Of a stretch of 64,000 nucleotides of DNA, positions 11,690 through 22,540 are shown piece by piece; position 1 is the stretch's first letter, and each line of letters opens with the position of its first letter. The position numbers were made by a program, and so were the translations under genes. Origin of the DNA: Nemertoderma westbladi (lineage: Eukaryota; Xenacoelomorpha; Nemertodermatida; Nemertodermatidae); assembly GCA_032718475.1 (NCBI GenBank), contig JAUCBJ010007331.1:1-64000 (forward strand), written 5' to 3'. The notes beneath the pieces are model-generated. The model was not told the origin of the DNA and did no database searches. It saw only the letters and a program-made list of their open reading frames with translations.

Positions 11690-13123
11690 TGAATATGCCA
11701 CGCTCGAAGTCTTTTAGAAACGTTAAATACTTAAATCACAATTATGAACAAGAATGGTCTACTATGATGGGATAGATGAGCTCCAAACACTCAGGTATTT
11801 TAAAGACCTCAAGGGGAACACCATCTACTCCACTGGCACGATTGGTATTAATTCTCTTTGCAGCGGCCTTTACTTCAGTAAAGGATATATCGCCAATGGG
11901 AATATCTGGGAGTACAGACTCAGACACTTTTACTTCTATAAAGTTTCAGGCAATTCCATATCATTATTGAGGAGCTTTTCAAAGTGGGCTTTCCAACCAT
12001 TGAGGCCATCGGTTGGTGATTCTGCCTTAACCTTGGTGGTTGGTTATAGCCGGTCGTCCATGGCTACGCTTTCCTTGTGTTGATTGTCAGAAAAGTAGAT
12101 CTGGAATGACCTTATATTTACTTCTCCAGCAGTGCCCACGGAATGTTAATCTGCATTCACGGAGGGTGGTTGATACAAGGTGGTATAGTACCATAGAGCT
12201 CGGCGTTTGTTATTTGTTGTCTCCAGCTGATGTTTAGGGCCGCCCTTAGTAGTCTTGTGTAGCAACAATCAATTCGGTGTTCAAGTGATTTCGTTAGTGT
12301 CCAGGTCTCACCCCCGTACAAAAGTACACTTTCCACTGTGGCTCGAAAGAACTTTGCTTTCCTAACGTTGAAGTCTTTTTTGCTGATCTGGCAGAGAAGA
12401 GCAGTTTGACCTTTGGATCTGCCTTTGGATCCTTTTGTCAAGTTCTTGACACGATTTTTCAGATAGGTATGTAACTGAGTCATTCGTATTAAAACCTTTC
12501 CTGAAACCAAATTAATGGGGATTATGTAAATTATGTTTGTCAATATATGAATTTATTTGTATAACTAAAAGCTTTTCAAATATTTTTGAAACAGGATGTG
12601 TAACTGATATAGGACGGTAGTTTGTGGGGTCGTGATTCTTTTAGTTTTGAAGGAAAGATTGATTTAGTAATCAGAATTAACAAATATTTGTTAAGGGGTT
12701 TGAATTTTGTATATCAATAAGCTTGTAGATGCGTAGCGGGGAACAGATGGTTTGTTTTCTTTTAATTGTTGGATTACCTTATTTAGTTCTAGAATAGTAA
12801 TGCAGCGAAAGGAGAATTTTTCAGAAACATGTTGTGTTGCTGCTGATTGCGCATGAAAAATTATTTGATAGTGAATTTTCCTATATTTCGATAATATGTC
12901 TCGTTGAATGCCTTAGCTACGTACTGTTTGTCAGAGATAAGTATAACGTTGTATTTCAAGGTGATTGGCGTTTGACTGTCATTACGCTTATTTAAAATAC
13001 TGTTTATTAATTTACAACGTGCTTCAGTGTTATTAATAATATTAAATTTGGTTTTAATGTATTCAGTTTTTAGTCGTTTCTTTAGATTATTATATTGATT
13101 TCTCGCTTGTTTGAATTTTGTGT
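11690..13123 (-). pseudogene. LINE mosaic of duplication unit 2
   Basis: Same three-part mosaic as 8590-10025: family 1 RT fragment (about 11690-12090), family 2 RT C-terminal fragment (about 12095-12440) and family 3 jockey/CR1-like fragment (about 12440-13123), all minus strand. It shares the stops and breakpoints of unit 1, which shows it was copied as decayed DNA. Confidence 0.75.
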
Positions 13124-13685
13124 AGTTTATTTCAGTTTTATTTCAGTTTTATTTCGGTTTTATTTCCGTTTTATTTCCGTTTTATTTCAGTTTTATTTCC
13201 GTTTTATTTCCGTTTTATTTCCGTTTTATTTCCGTTTTATTTCCGTTTTATTTCCGTTTTATTTCCATTTTATTTCCGTTTTATTTCCGTTTTATTTCCG
13301 CTTTATTTTCGTTTGATTTCCGTTTTATTTCCGTTTTATTTCCGTTTTATTTCCGTTTTATTTTCGTTTGATTTCCGTTTTATTTCCGTTTAATTTCCGT
13401 TTTATTTCCGTTTTATTTCCGTTTTATTTCCGTTTTATTTCCGTTTTATTTCCGTTTTATTTCCGTTTTATTTCCGTTTTATTTCCGTTTTATTTCCGTT
13501 TTATTTCCGTTTTATTTCCGTTTTATTTCCGTTTAATTTCCGTTTTATTTCCGTTTTATTTCCGTTTTATTTCCGTTTTATTTCCGTTTTATTTCCGTTT
13601 TATTTCCGTTTTATTTCCGTTTTATTTCCGTTTTATTTCCGTTTTATTTCCGTTTTATTTCCGTTTTATTTCCGTTTTATTTTTC
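13124..13685. repeat. 11-bp minisatellite TTTTATTTCCG, ~51 copies
   Basis: Counterpart of 10027-10505 with more copies and a more homogeneous TTTTATTTCCG composition. A few TTTGATTTCCG and TTTAATTTCCG units are kept. The long Phe-rich plus-strand frames arise only from the repeat. Confidence 0.92.
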
Positions 13686-14409
13686 GCCATTTCTGGAGCT
13701 TGGTATATTTATCTTTGTTTATATTTTCTAGTTCTTGGGTTGCTTTATGTTCAGTTTTTAACATACTTTTAATTGGGGCATGTTTGTTCAGTATGCGTTC
13801 CTACATTTCTGTCAAAATAATCAAGTTTTAAGTTGATTTCATGATTTCAAAGCAAATTTCATTTTACAAACTTTGCGAGTTGAAAGTCCGAGGTTAATCA
13901 ATCGTAGTGTGACAGGAATTCAGATATTCAAAGAACAGGTCTACAGTAGTTCCTCCTCCCCTTGCCCCCAGACAGTCCATCCGTCGTCATAGAATCTGTA
14001 CCTTATTATGTTTTTATGTCGGTTTTAACACTGAAAGCTAAACAAAACAAAACAGTAATTATCATTAGAACATAACAATAATAGAGAAAGGGATAAAGCA
14101 AACAAAAAACAGTAAATAATACAGTTACTGTACTTAACCGATACATTTCGGATGCATATAGTGTCTGAAATTGCCTGAAGAAACTCTATTACATTTTCTG
14201 GATCTAGGACACTTCCCCCCCGGACACTTGCCCCCCGGACACTTCCCCCCCAGTTAAAGTGTTAAAATTAATCTGGGTGCATCAAAGCAATAAACAAAAG
14301 TTAAAGATGGTTACAGGACAAGTTGTATCTAGACAAGTTTTTTCAAAATTATAAAAGAAACGTTTTGTTTGTTTTTCTTTTAATTCCTTTAATTCTTTTA
14401 ATTTCTTTT

Positions 14410-14550
14410 AATTGGGGGCTGCCGCCCCCAAACCCCCGCTTCTTTTCTTGGGGGCTACCGCCCCCAAACCCCCGCTACTTTTCTTAGGGGGCTGCCGCCC
14501 CCAAACCCCCGCTTTTTTTCTTGGGGGTTATCGCCCCCAGACCCCGGCAT
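14410..14550. repeat. ~37-bp GC-rich repeat inside the foldback element
   Basis: Four units of GGGGGCTGCCGCCCCCAAAC followed by CCCCGCTTCTTTTCTT. Each unit contains the palindrome GGGGGCTGCCGCCCCC or a one-base variant. The same array is at 36433-36575. It sits in an otherwise very AT-rich interior and could form strong hairpins. Confidence 0.85.
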
Positions 14551-14813
14551 TTCCCTGAGTGCCCGTGGTGAAAGACTTAAGACCACTTTGAAATAATTAA
14601 TTCATGTTTGTATCATCAGATAATAAATTGACTAAGCCTAAAGTAGGAGCTGTAGTGAATGTTAACCAATTTAATATATAAATTACTACAATATTATATA
14701 ATTCAACAAAATCCTATTAAAAATATTGCAAGTAACCAGGAAATTTAATATGTAGTGTGTATAATATCTATATAGTATGTATACAGTAGTAGTAATATGT
14801 ATATCAATATGTA

Positions 14814-15014
14814 ATGCTGAACACAGAATACAGGTCGACGCATGTCGATTTTACCCTGGAGAGGTATAATTTTGATTGCAACAATAATATTCATCCCCAT
14901 CTGCTACAATTTGAAGAAGACTATTACATAATAATACCTATAATTAAAACAATTAATTATTATAATTCTATAGTTAATAAAAACAGTATATCATTCCGGG
15001 GATGGAATTTATAG
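14814..15014 (+). CDS. Conserved small ORF inside foldback element
   Basis: A 66-residue frame starting MLNTEYRSTHVDF and ending SISFRGWNL. It is kept in copy 2 at 36835-37029 with an in-frame 6-bp difference and one or two substitutions. The element's age and low divergence could explain the open frame without selection. No domain was recognised and there is no evidence that it is translated. Confidence 0.25.
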   Translation: MLNTEYRSTHVDFTLERYNFDCNNNIHPHLLQFEEDYYIIIPIIKTINYYNSIVNKNSISFRGWNL

Positions 15015-15365
15015 GTCATCTAATATAATTAATTGTTTAAAGATTAGCAAACAATACGATGTAATTGCATTGATAAAACCCATAAATAAAACTTGGATAT
15101 AAAATGTAAAATCGGGATGCAAAAGATAACTTTCTGAGCTACGAAAGGAAAATTGGATACAACTTATCTGGATACAAGCGGTCCGTTTACTTTACAAAAT
15201 GAAAAATACGAATGTGCGAAGTTAAGAACAGTCGGGGGGGAAGTGTCCGGCGGGGAAGTGTCTGGGGGGGAAGTGTCCGGGGGGGAAGTGTACTTGAGCG
15301 GGGGGAACTGTCCGGGGGGGAAGTGTCCGGGGGGGGGGGGGGAGTGTCCGAACACCACATTTTCT

Positions 15366-15811
15366 CTTTCCGTGTGTATTATGCACGCATTACGTAATCT
15401 TTCCTGTAGCTCAGCATAAACTCTACAGCATAATCTCTTAGCAGGTAAGGACCCTCTCATATAATTGTGATCGTCCAGTTTCACTGATGGGATTGTCTTT
15501 GCGAATATTATCTATCGAAACCCAAATATCGGGGTATAAATAGAATAAACAGAATAAATATCACAGAAGTTGTTTGTACGACTCTCACTAAACAGGTGAG
15601 ATTTCGTTAATATTCCAGTGGTTAGTCGATCGACGTCAAAAAACAGCATTCCATACATACATACATGTAATACTAATATACACATATTGTACAGTAGACC
15701 TCATATTATTATTATTTTTTTGTTGCTTTTGTTCAGCGAAGACCATATACACTCTGTACTGAGTATGTGCCTATGTGGGGGGGTCGTGCAATTTCAATGC
15801 AATTTAAACAT
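15366..15811. other. Gene-free spacer between two elements
   Basis: AT-rich spacer with a CATA microsatellite at about 15651-15666. No supported gene. Confidence 0.45.
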
Positions 15812-15819
15812 AGAATGAA

Positions 15820-16433
15820 CAGTGCCGGATTAAGCCTCTGGTGGCCGGCCCTAAGGCACATTTTTTATCAACAACTATTTTATCTACAACTAATTTATCC
15901 TCTTTTTTTATCAATTAGGGCCTATATTTATAAAACTCGTTTCCGGTAAAAAAAATTAATTTCGCACTACCATATCTCCACGCAATACATTTACTATGTA
16001 CAGTATTTCCAGTATGTCACCACGTCATTATTTGGTTGTTCTAGAAAGTTTAAGAGCCTTACTACAAATAATTTTCCACAAATAAATAAAATAAAATTCT
16101 CCATTCTGCCAAATTCATAATTAGCACTTTAAAGTTTTACTGCCCATGTTTTATTATTTCCCTGCCATCAGGTCTCGAACTAATAACACAGCACCTGTTG
16201 GTCGACTGAGCTAGAATTTTGCACTTTCTAATCACAAATTTAGGGATAGAAATTAGGTGAAAGATGCACTTTCTTGCTCTGTTTTCTACAAATTTTAGTG
16301 AGAAAAAATGTGGACTTTTCAGGTAAAATTATTTTTTTCACAGGAATGACACGCTGGCTGAGAAAAAATGGCCCGAATTTTCGGCTGGCCCTAAGGCACG
16401 TGCCTTATATGCCTTAAGGTTAATCCGGCACTG
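15820..16433. mobile_element. Non-autonomous hAT element (MITE), 614 bp
   Basis: Flanked by perfect 8-bp target duplications AGAATGAA (15812-15819 and 16434-16441). The terminal inverted repeats are CAGTGCCGGATTAA at both ends, with a second inverted match GGCCCTAAGGCAC further in. An 8-bp duplication with a CAGTG-type end is diagnostic of the hAT superfamily. The interior has no transposase frame. It carries a tRNA-like stretch on the minus strand. Confidence 0.92.
16171..16213 (-). other. tRNA-like Pol III promoter relic inside hAT MITE
   Basis: On the minus strand TAGCTCAGTCGA resembles a tRNA A box and, about 20 bases later, AGTTCGAGACC resembles a B box. Spacing is near that of a tRNA. 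The anticodon arm and acceptor stem do not fold convincingly, so this is a decayed tRNA-derived piece (for example a SINE head) and not a functional tRNA gene. Confidence 0.4.
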
Positions 16434-16441
16434 AGAATGAA

Positions 16442-17187
16442 CGTAGACAGCAATAGCAGGCAATAGCCTGCTAAGCAAAGCATAGTGAATGGCGGGGATC
16501 AGAACTCTCTTTGTATGTGTAGCACTCGTAGTCTACCTATACTGTTCTATGTACTAATACAAAACATGTGGCCAGCCTAATAACTAACTCTATATACCTG
16601 GCTGGCTGGCGAGTCGTCCAACAACATATTGTGGTCAGCCTGATAACCACTACTCCTGCTATATTACCTGGCTGGATTTTCCCATCCAACATCAAACCCC
16701 TTATTACAGTATAAATAATATCTGTCTGTATAATACTTAATACTATAGGCCAAATAGACTTTAGCATTCCTGTAGTAATTATGTTTTAATATTTAAGACA
16801 CATAGTCTGATGTACACTGTACAGTACATCGGTACTTTAAATATTCTGTAAGGTGGTAAATACGTCGCTAATATCCTTATCGTTTTACGATTTTATATTA
16901 CTGTAATCGGCGTTATTAATTAAGATATTATATTATGTATTTAGGCGAACTACTCCAATGAAAAATATTTAAGAACTACTAACTATTACGTAATTGTGTG
17001 AAAATTAATACTTTTCAGCGTTATAATGACCCGAATGCATTATTACTGGGCGAGGTAGGTTTACATAAATTAACCTACTATAGATACGACCTGCGACCCG
17101 CCAAGTTGCTGCAAACCTCCCAAATGTATTGGGTCGGTTATTTCTCTTAGTAAACTTGGCCCCAAATAAAATTATGCCCTCTTTCAC
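16442..17187. other. Gene-free stretch with a ~65-bp imperfect duplication
   Basis: No gene seen. At about 16568-16680 there are two imperfect copies of GTGGCCAGCCTAATAACTA ... CCTGGCTGG. A small hairpin, AGCAGGCAATAGCCTGCT, is near 16455. Confidence 0.4.
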
Positions 17188-19485
17188 ATGATGCAAATAA
17201 AAATTAAAGAGCTTCAGTAGTTTTCGAGATATCAGGAGTTCCATGCACCCATACTGCTTACCATATTTCGGAATTTATAAAATTATTCAAAATACATCCC
17301 CTTCACAATGACTTTGGTATAACCATTAAATCATACTACAGTACTATGCTTTTTTGGTTTGTTGAATTCATTCATTATTAGTAATCGAAAGCGTGATTAG
17401 AAACAAAATTTTCATATTTTATTTTTAATAGACGCTAAAAGGGCACGAAAAGTACAAGTAGCTTGAAATTTACAAAAAATTACAAGTTATAGTTTGGCTA
17501 CTGAGGTTTTAGAATGTGTGCTGATGATTTACATTGGCAAGGTTTATTGCTCTATAAGAGTTGTGTAATATAACAAACAACATACAGTAGTATCTCACTC
17601 CGGCAAAATTAAACATATGAATTAAACAAACGTTAACAGTAAAGTAATAGAATGCCTAACCTATCAGTAGGCCTATTATATAAGGTAATTGAATGTACCG
17701 ACATACTGACTAATGGGGGCTTGGTATATAAATAAAATAAATTGGTAAAACACTAGTCTTACACCTGTACACCACCCAAACTAACAAAAAACAGGATCAG
17801 GACATTAAGCTGTTAAGCCCAAAATAGTACTCAGCCCTAAGGCCATCAAAAAACGACACAAACAATACAAACAAAAACGACATAAACAAAAAACAAATAT
17901 ATTGAACCATGCACAACATACAGGTATGTATCGCACCCTAACCCTAACCTAACCGCCATACACTAAATGATACCGGTAGTATACTGCACAAAAGCTAGAA
18001 AAATATATGACATTTTGTCGCCGTAAAGGGGTAGAACACCGAAACGCAACCATATTTTTGATAAAATTAATTATTTTTGCCCGAGCTGCCGAGTTCTACC
18101 CCTTTAGCCTTTACGGCGACAAAATGTCATATATTTTTCTATAGAATAGGCCTACTGTATAGGCTTAGCTTTTGTGTAGTAGTTTGTGCAGTTGCTTTTG
18201 TTAATTAAGTTTTAATTTTATTTATTTATTTTATTCGCTTTAAATGTCATGTTTTTATAGTTTAATTTTAAAGTGTGAACTAATAATGTAATTTTAATCG
18301 AGTTCAGGATATTAAATGCTTGTTTACTAATAAGTTATGTTAACTAATACATTTTTTGTTTATAACCGCGCCATTTACATGAATTATGGTTTATTAGGAA
18401 ACCATTTAAAATATTATACATTATAAAGGCACAACATAGTTAGCAGTTAGCAGAGCCAGCAAGAAAACACCCTTTTAGACACACAGCCCACCCACCACAT
18501 ACATATCACAGTACTTCTTCCCATTGAATGATTGACATTTCATAACGGTAGTTGGCTAGCTTTGATGAGCGCCGCTGTCCCATAGGGCTAATGTAAAAAT
18601 ACTATCTCTTGGAAGACGAGTTTCTGAGTAAAATACACTTGGAACCAAATGTACCAATGTGGGTCCAGGGGAATGGATAATTCAACTACTGTACTACCGG
18701 TATCATTTAGTTTATGATGGCGGTTAGGGTGCGATACATACCTGTATGTTGCGCATGTTTCAATATATTTGTTTTTTGTTTAGGTCTATGTCGTTTTTGT
18801 TTGTATTGTTTGTGTCGATTTTTGATGGCCTTGGTGCTGCTGAGTACTATTTTGGGGTTAATTTTTCTGATCCTTTGTTTTTTGTTAGTTTGGGTGGTGT
18901 AAGTAAGACTAGTGTTTAACCCATTTATTTTAACCTATCAGTGGCCCAGTGGCGAGTGCAGTGCACATACCCCAAACGGAATAATGATAAACTATTACTG
19001 CAGTACTGGACCAGTACTGAAGTAGAAGTGTGAAGTGCAATGTAGCACTGGCTGATTTTCGACTGACACATTGACCATTTTCGAAAATACCACAATTTTA
19101 TAAACTTTGCCAATTAAATCAGCACATTCTAAAACCTCAGTTGCCAAACTATAAGGCCAAATTACCACTTTTGGCTGTTTGAAAATTTCAAGCTACTTGC
19201 ACTGCACTTTTGGTGATCTTTTGGCAGTTTGGGGTCTATTAAAAAATAAAAAATGAAAATGCTGTTTCTATTCTCGCTTTCGATTACTAATAATGAATTC
19301 AATAAACCAAAAAAGCATAGTATGGGTTATACCAAAGTCTTTGAAGGATGATGACGTATTTTGAGTAATTTTATAAATTCCGAAATCTGCTGATATCTGG
19401 ATATGGTACCGGTATGGGTGCCAGGAACTCCTCATATCTAGAAAACTACTAGAGCTATAAAAATTTTATTTGCCACCATTACTGC
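17188..19485. mobile_element. 2.3-kb palindromic foldback element
   Basis: The left arm (17188-17985) pairs with the right arm in inverted order (about 18690-19485). Matched words include AATTTATAAAATTA, TTTTTTGGTTT..TTGAATTCATT, CGACACAAACAATACAAACA, AGGTATGTATCGCACCCTAA and AAATGATACCGGTAGTA. An inner inverted repeat around 18000-18145 (TATATGACATTTTGTCGCCG and its complement, followed by TAAAGGGGTAGAAC) forms the hinge. About 500 bp at 18190-18690 is unpaired, probably a later insertion or a deletion from the left arm. No transposase and no clear target duplication. The open frame at 18714-18902 is arm sequence. Confidence 0.8.
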
Positions 19486-20724
19486 ATTATTTATTTTTTG
19501 GGGGGAAGGGGCGCTAAAATCGTGCCGCCCCCTGCCACAAACATCAGCTATGCCTCCGTTCAGGCCGCAACCCAGTGTTCGCGCTTTTAGACCTTTAGCA
19601 GTTTAACCTGCCAATTTTAAATGTCCTTTTGATTATGAATCGACTTTAGCCCTTACCAATTACCCGTGCGCGGCGTATGACCCACGGTGAGGGAGACTGG
19701 ATTCGGGTTCCCTAGGAAGTTATTGCGGTGTAGGCTACTTTGTATTATTCGATTGATCGCTACTATATAATCTCTGACAACTATATTTACTTTCGGGGAA
19801 ATATTAACAGTTCCTTTAGGACGTGGCGCTTTAAGTATAAAAACAGAGTTATGACTTATAGTAATCACAACTAGATGGCCACTGAGTTTCGTAAATAGCG
19901 CATTCTTTAGGAGATGCTTTATTAACCTTCATACGACTTCACACTACTTCACACTAATTTACACTAATTCACACTAATTTGCCGACCGTCACTGATTTTG
20001 ATCATATATAAGGAGGATTGCAACTGACACACGTAGGGATTATGAAATAGCATTTAATTCACACAAAACCACTATAATTTGAGTCACAGTTGCTACCGGT
20101 AAATCCTTCCCCCGCTTACCTCAATAATCAAGAAGATTGAGGGGTTTACGATTATTTATCGGTATTCTCCAAATATAATATCCATTAATATAAACAGCAA
20201 TTAACACAATATAAAACAGCATTAAAACAGTGCGGTATGTGTTCAGTCATATGAAATGCGATATGAAATGAGTGTGTCCAGGTATGACAAGTTAATAGAT
20301 TTACGTTCTTATAACTAAGGCCATCAGATGTTCTTGGGCCAAAGTCTGAAACGACCGCACTTAGTACAGAATTCTGAGAGGAATCTAATTCTCAGAAAAA
20401 CGATAACTCAATGCCCATGCGCTGTTTCCTCAGGTAGATCTCTACTGGCATAACTGGGAAGATTGCTCTGATTGGCTGAATAAGCTCGAACAAAGAGATC
20501 TCCACGTACACAAAGAATCAGCTGACAGATTTCGTCATCTTGGTTCTAATTTCTGTCCGACGCGTAGTTGAACAATTTTTGGGCTATTTTAGAGTATTCT
20601 GCGCATTGCGTAAAAATGACTTGTTATGTCCACAAAAGCTTTTACACCGCTCCCAGAAAATGGGATTTAAGTCTATAAAATATAAAAAATCACAGTTTCT
20701 CAAATACAAAACTACTCTAAACTA
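19486..20724. other. Gene-free stretch
   Basis: No supported gene. There is a short TTCACACTAATTTACACTAA repeat at 19935-19980. The region may include the 3' flank of the minus-strand gene that ends at 20725. Confidence 0.4.
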
Positions 20725-21390
20725 TCAGTCCTTCTTTCGTGAACGGCGTTTACGAAGTTTTTTGAGACTAGTAAGAGTCTTTTTCTCTTTGGGGCGAGCC
20801 ACTTTACTAGGAGGGCTATAACTCCTGGGGGAAGGGTGCAATACGATTGCATCAGAAGGTTTTGGATTACGGTCGGTGTATCCGCCGGTCGAGGTACCTG
20901 GTTGATCGATATCAACATCAGTGGAACGACCAACCTTTAGAGCTTGTTTCAGGACGGCAGCTCTTACCGGTCCTTGATGGGTCGTTTGCACGACAACGGT
21001 AGGTTGACCGTGTGTAGTGAGAAATTTCCGCGGTTTGATTGTTCTCTCTAATTCGCGTTCTCTGGCTTTATATTCATATGGTCGTCTATGAACTTCTTGT
21101 AACTCAGGATGCGAGTTTATGAACAAGTCGCCGTATTCCGGATCTTGGCGGATGCAGTTGATCAAGTTATAGGAATTCAGGTTATTAGGATTAATATTCC
21201 TAAGATACTTGCGAACATATTTGGTTGAAATGTTCTCGCCAACACGTTTCATCAGTTCGTAACTGGGGGTGTGAGATTTTTGTTCGACGGAGACAAAGAG
21301 GTATGGGTGAAACGCATAAACTCCTTCATATGCACGTCCTGGATAGTATCGGTGACGTGAGTCGCAATGGAGATCCGCGTTTATTATATT
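20725..21390 (-). CDS. Basic, probably nuclear protein (terminal exon)
   Basis: Product not recognised. The first in-frame Met is at 21252 and gives 175 residues. The frame stays open upstream to 21390 with protein-like sequence (CDSRHRYYPGRAYEGVYAF), so this is probably the last exon of a spliced gene. The N-terminal half (MKRVGENISTKYVRKYLRNI, then LINCIRQDPEYGDLF) looks like a small helical domain. The middle is charged (KARERELERTIKPRK). A Pro/Ser-rich linker leads to a very basic end (KKLRKRRSRKKD), a plausible bipartite nuclear localisation signal. Codon use and absence of stops support coding. An old transposon ORF is a possible alternative. Confidence 0.5.
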   Translation of the reverse strand, partial: NIINADLHCDSRHRYYPGRAYEGVYAFHPYLFVSVEQKSHTPSYELMKRVGENISTKYVRKYLRNINPNNLNSYNLINCIRQDPEYGDLFINSHPELQEVHRRPYEYKARERELERTIKPRKFLTTHGQPTVVVQTTHQGPVRAAVLKQALKVGRSTDVDIDQPGTSTGGYTDRNPKPSDAIVLHPSPRSYSPPSKVARPKEKKTLTSLKKLRKRRSRKKD

Positions 21391-21893
21391 TTATAATATT
21401 GTTAACTAGGGCTCTCTTACATGTTATATAACGTGTGTGGTTTTGTTTAATGTTGTTATGCATTATCAGGGTGAGATAGTAGGTTGGTTAATTGGTTCTC
21501 AACGTTATACAGTAACTACAGAGGAAACTTTCAGTTTCGTGATACATAATCTTTTGTACCAACAGTACATATTTATCTAGTACCTACCTTCTGCCGTTCC
21601 AGTATGGCACCTCTGATGTGGTGCCAGCCTTTCTCATGTTATAAAAAAAACTTACATGTGATTAGATACAAAATTGTAAAAGCCTTAGGGTTTCAAACGC
21701 AACAAAGTTATTATCATTGTTAGCTAGTATAAACTAATATTAAATAACGAAAAATAAAATTTTGTGATCAGTCATATCGAATAGCTTCTCAGGTACATTA
21801 TACTTCAACTGGGATTGACAAAATCGAACAGTTGTCCGAATACTGTATGGGAGGGATATGCTAAATAAAGTGCGATTTATTTTTTGTTTTTAG
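21391..21893. other. Gene-free stretch, possible intron or intergenic
   Basis: AT-rich, no supported coding sequence. It separates the minus-strand terminal exon from a strong plus-strand splice acceptor, TTTTTTGTTTTTAG, ending at 21893. Confidence 0.35.
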
Positions 21894-22160
21894 GGACCTT
21901 TCATCTGGAATGACATTCATAATCATGCAGCTCACCCCCGCCGAAGCCGCGAGATTCTATATAAATGGCATCGGCATGGGGTCTTTCGTCGCACTTCTTG
22001 AGCCGGGATTCCGTGGTGGGGAGTCGACCCGTCTCCCCGTCATTAGCTCCAGACTCCCCCCCGTTCACCGACCACGGCCAGCTGCCTTCCCGCAGCATGT
22101 TATCACTTTTGAGGCCCCGGATTTGCAAGGCTTTTACCTTCACATTGCAAATCTTGAACT
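21894..22160 (+). CDS. Candidate exon X of a spliced gene
   Basis: Begins after a strong polypyrimidine tract and AG. The frame entered with one leftover base reads DLSSGMTFIIMQLTPAEAA, ISSRLPPVHRP and VITFEAPDLQGFYLHIANLE, with no stop until past 22200. GC content jumps relative to the flanks, typical of coding sequence here. No good GT donor is visible near 22155-22170, so the 3' edge is uncertain. No domain recognised. A second plus frame is also open for 71 codons, so the frame choice rests on composition. Confidence 0.4.
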
Positions 22161-22540
22161 TACGGGGGTTGGTTGTATAATTTATTACTTAAACTTACAA
22201 TTTTACTTATTTTTAATTATGTAATGCAGCATGAGTGAAGGAGAAAAAGAGAGTTTTTTAAAGTTTCTGAAAGGGGAGGGGGGGGGGGGTTGTTGACAAA
22301 AATGGAATGTATTACAGTACCTGCCATAACATATATATAGATCAACTTGAAAGGGATACTGAACTTGGGAGAAACGAAATTGCGACAACTATGGAGAATC
22401 GGGAAGCCTGGAAGGATCTAATTTCCACTGTCCGAGTTCGCTCGACCTAGTAGTAGTAGTAGTACAGTATGTACACGAGCTACACTCATTTATGAATATT
22501 CCCATGTCAATGACACTTATTATACATTTTATATTCTAGA

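Larger units (their letters stand above)
11065..14199. repeat. Tandem segmental duplication, unit 2 (~3.13 kb)
   Basis: Second copy of the block at 8004-11047. It contains an extra 45-bp tandem duplication at about 11545-11610 (two copies of GTATACCATTTATAATTCTT or close variants) and a longer 11-bp minisatellite. It continues directly into an intact foldback element at 14200, whereas unit 1 has only the first ~20 bp of that element. Confidence 0.9.
14200..15356. mobile_element. Foldback element copy 1, 9-bp TSD (MULE/FB-like)
   Basis: A 1,157-bp element flanked by the 9-bp direct repeat ACATTTTCT (14191-14199 and 15357-15365). Its ends are inverted: GGATCTAGGACACTTCC at the left and the complement of GGTGTTCGGACACTTCC at the right. 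Inside each end, GGACACTTCCCCCCC (about 15 bp) is repeated, 3 times left and about 6 times right (15232-15350). A second copy with its own 9-bp repeat is at 36141-37371. Nine-bp target duplications fit Mutator-like or FB-type foldback elements. No transposase is encoded, so it is non-autonomous. Confidence 0.88.

Noticed and set aside
13095-13772. Phe-rich frames in the TTTTATTTCCG arrays
   Set aside because: Pure minisatellite translation.
16166-16220. Functional tRNA gene
   Set aside because: A and B box-like words are present, but no acceptor stem or good anticodon arm could be folded.
17937-17956. Interstitial telomere (CCCTAACCCTAACCTAACC)
   Set aside because: Fewer than three CCCTAA units; the matching right arm of the palindrome has only one, so it is a small local expansion.
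18714-18902. Cys/Leu-rich 62-codon frame
   Set aside because: Lies entirely within the right arm of the palindrome; the left arm copy does not keep it open.
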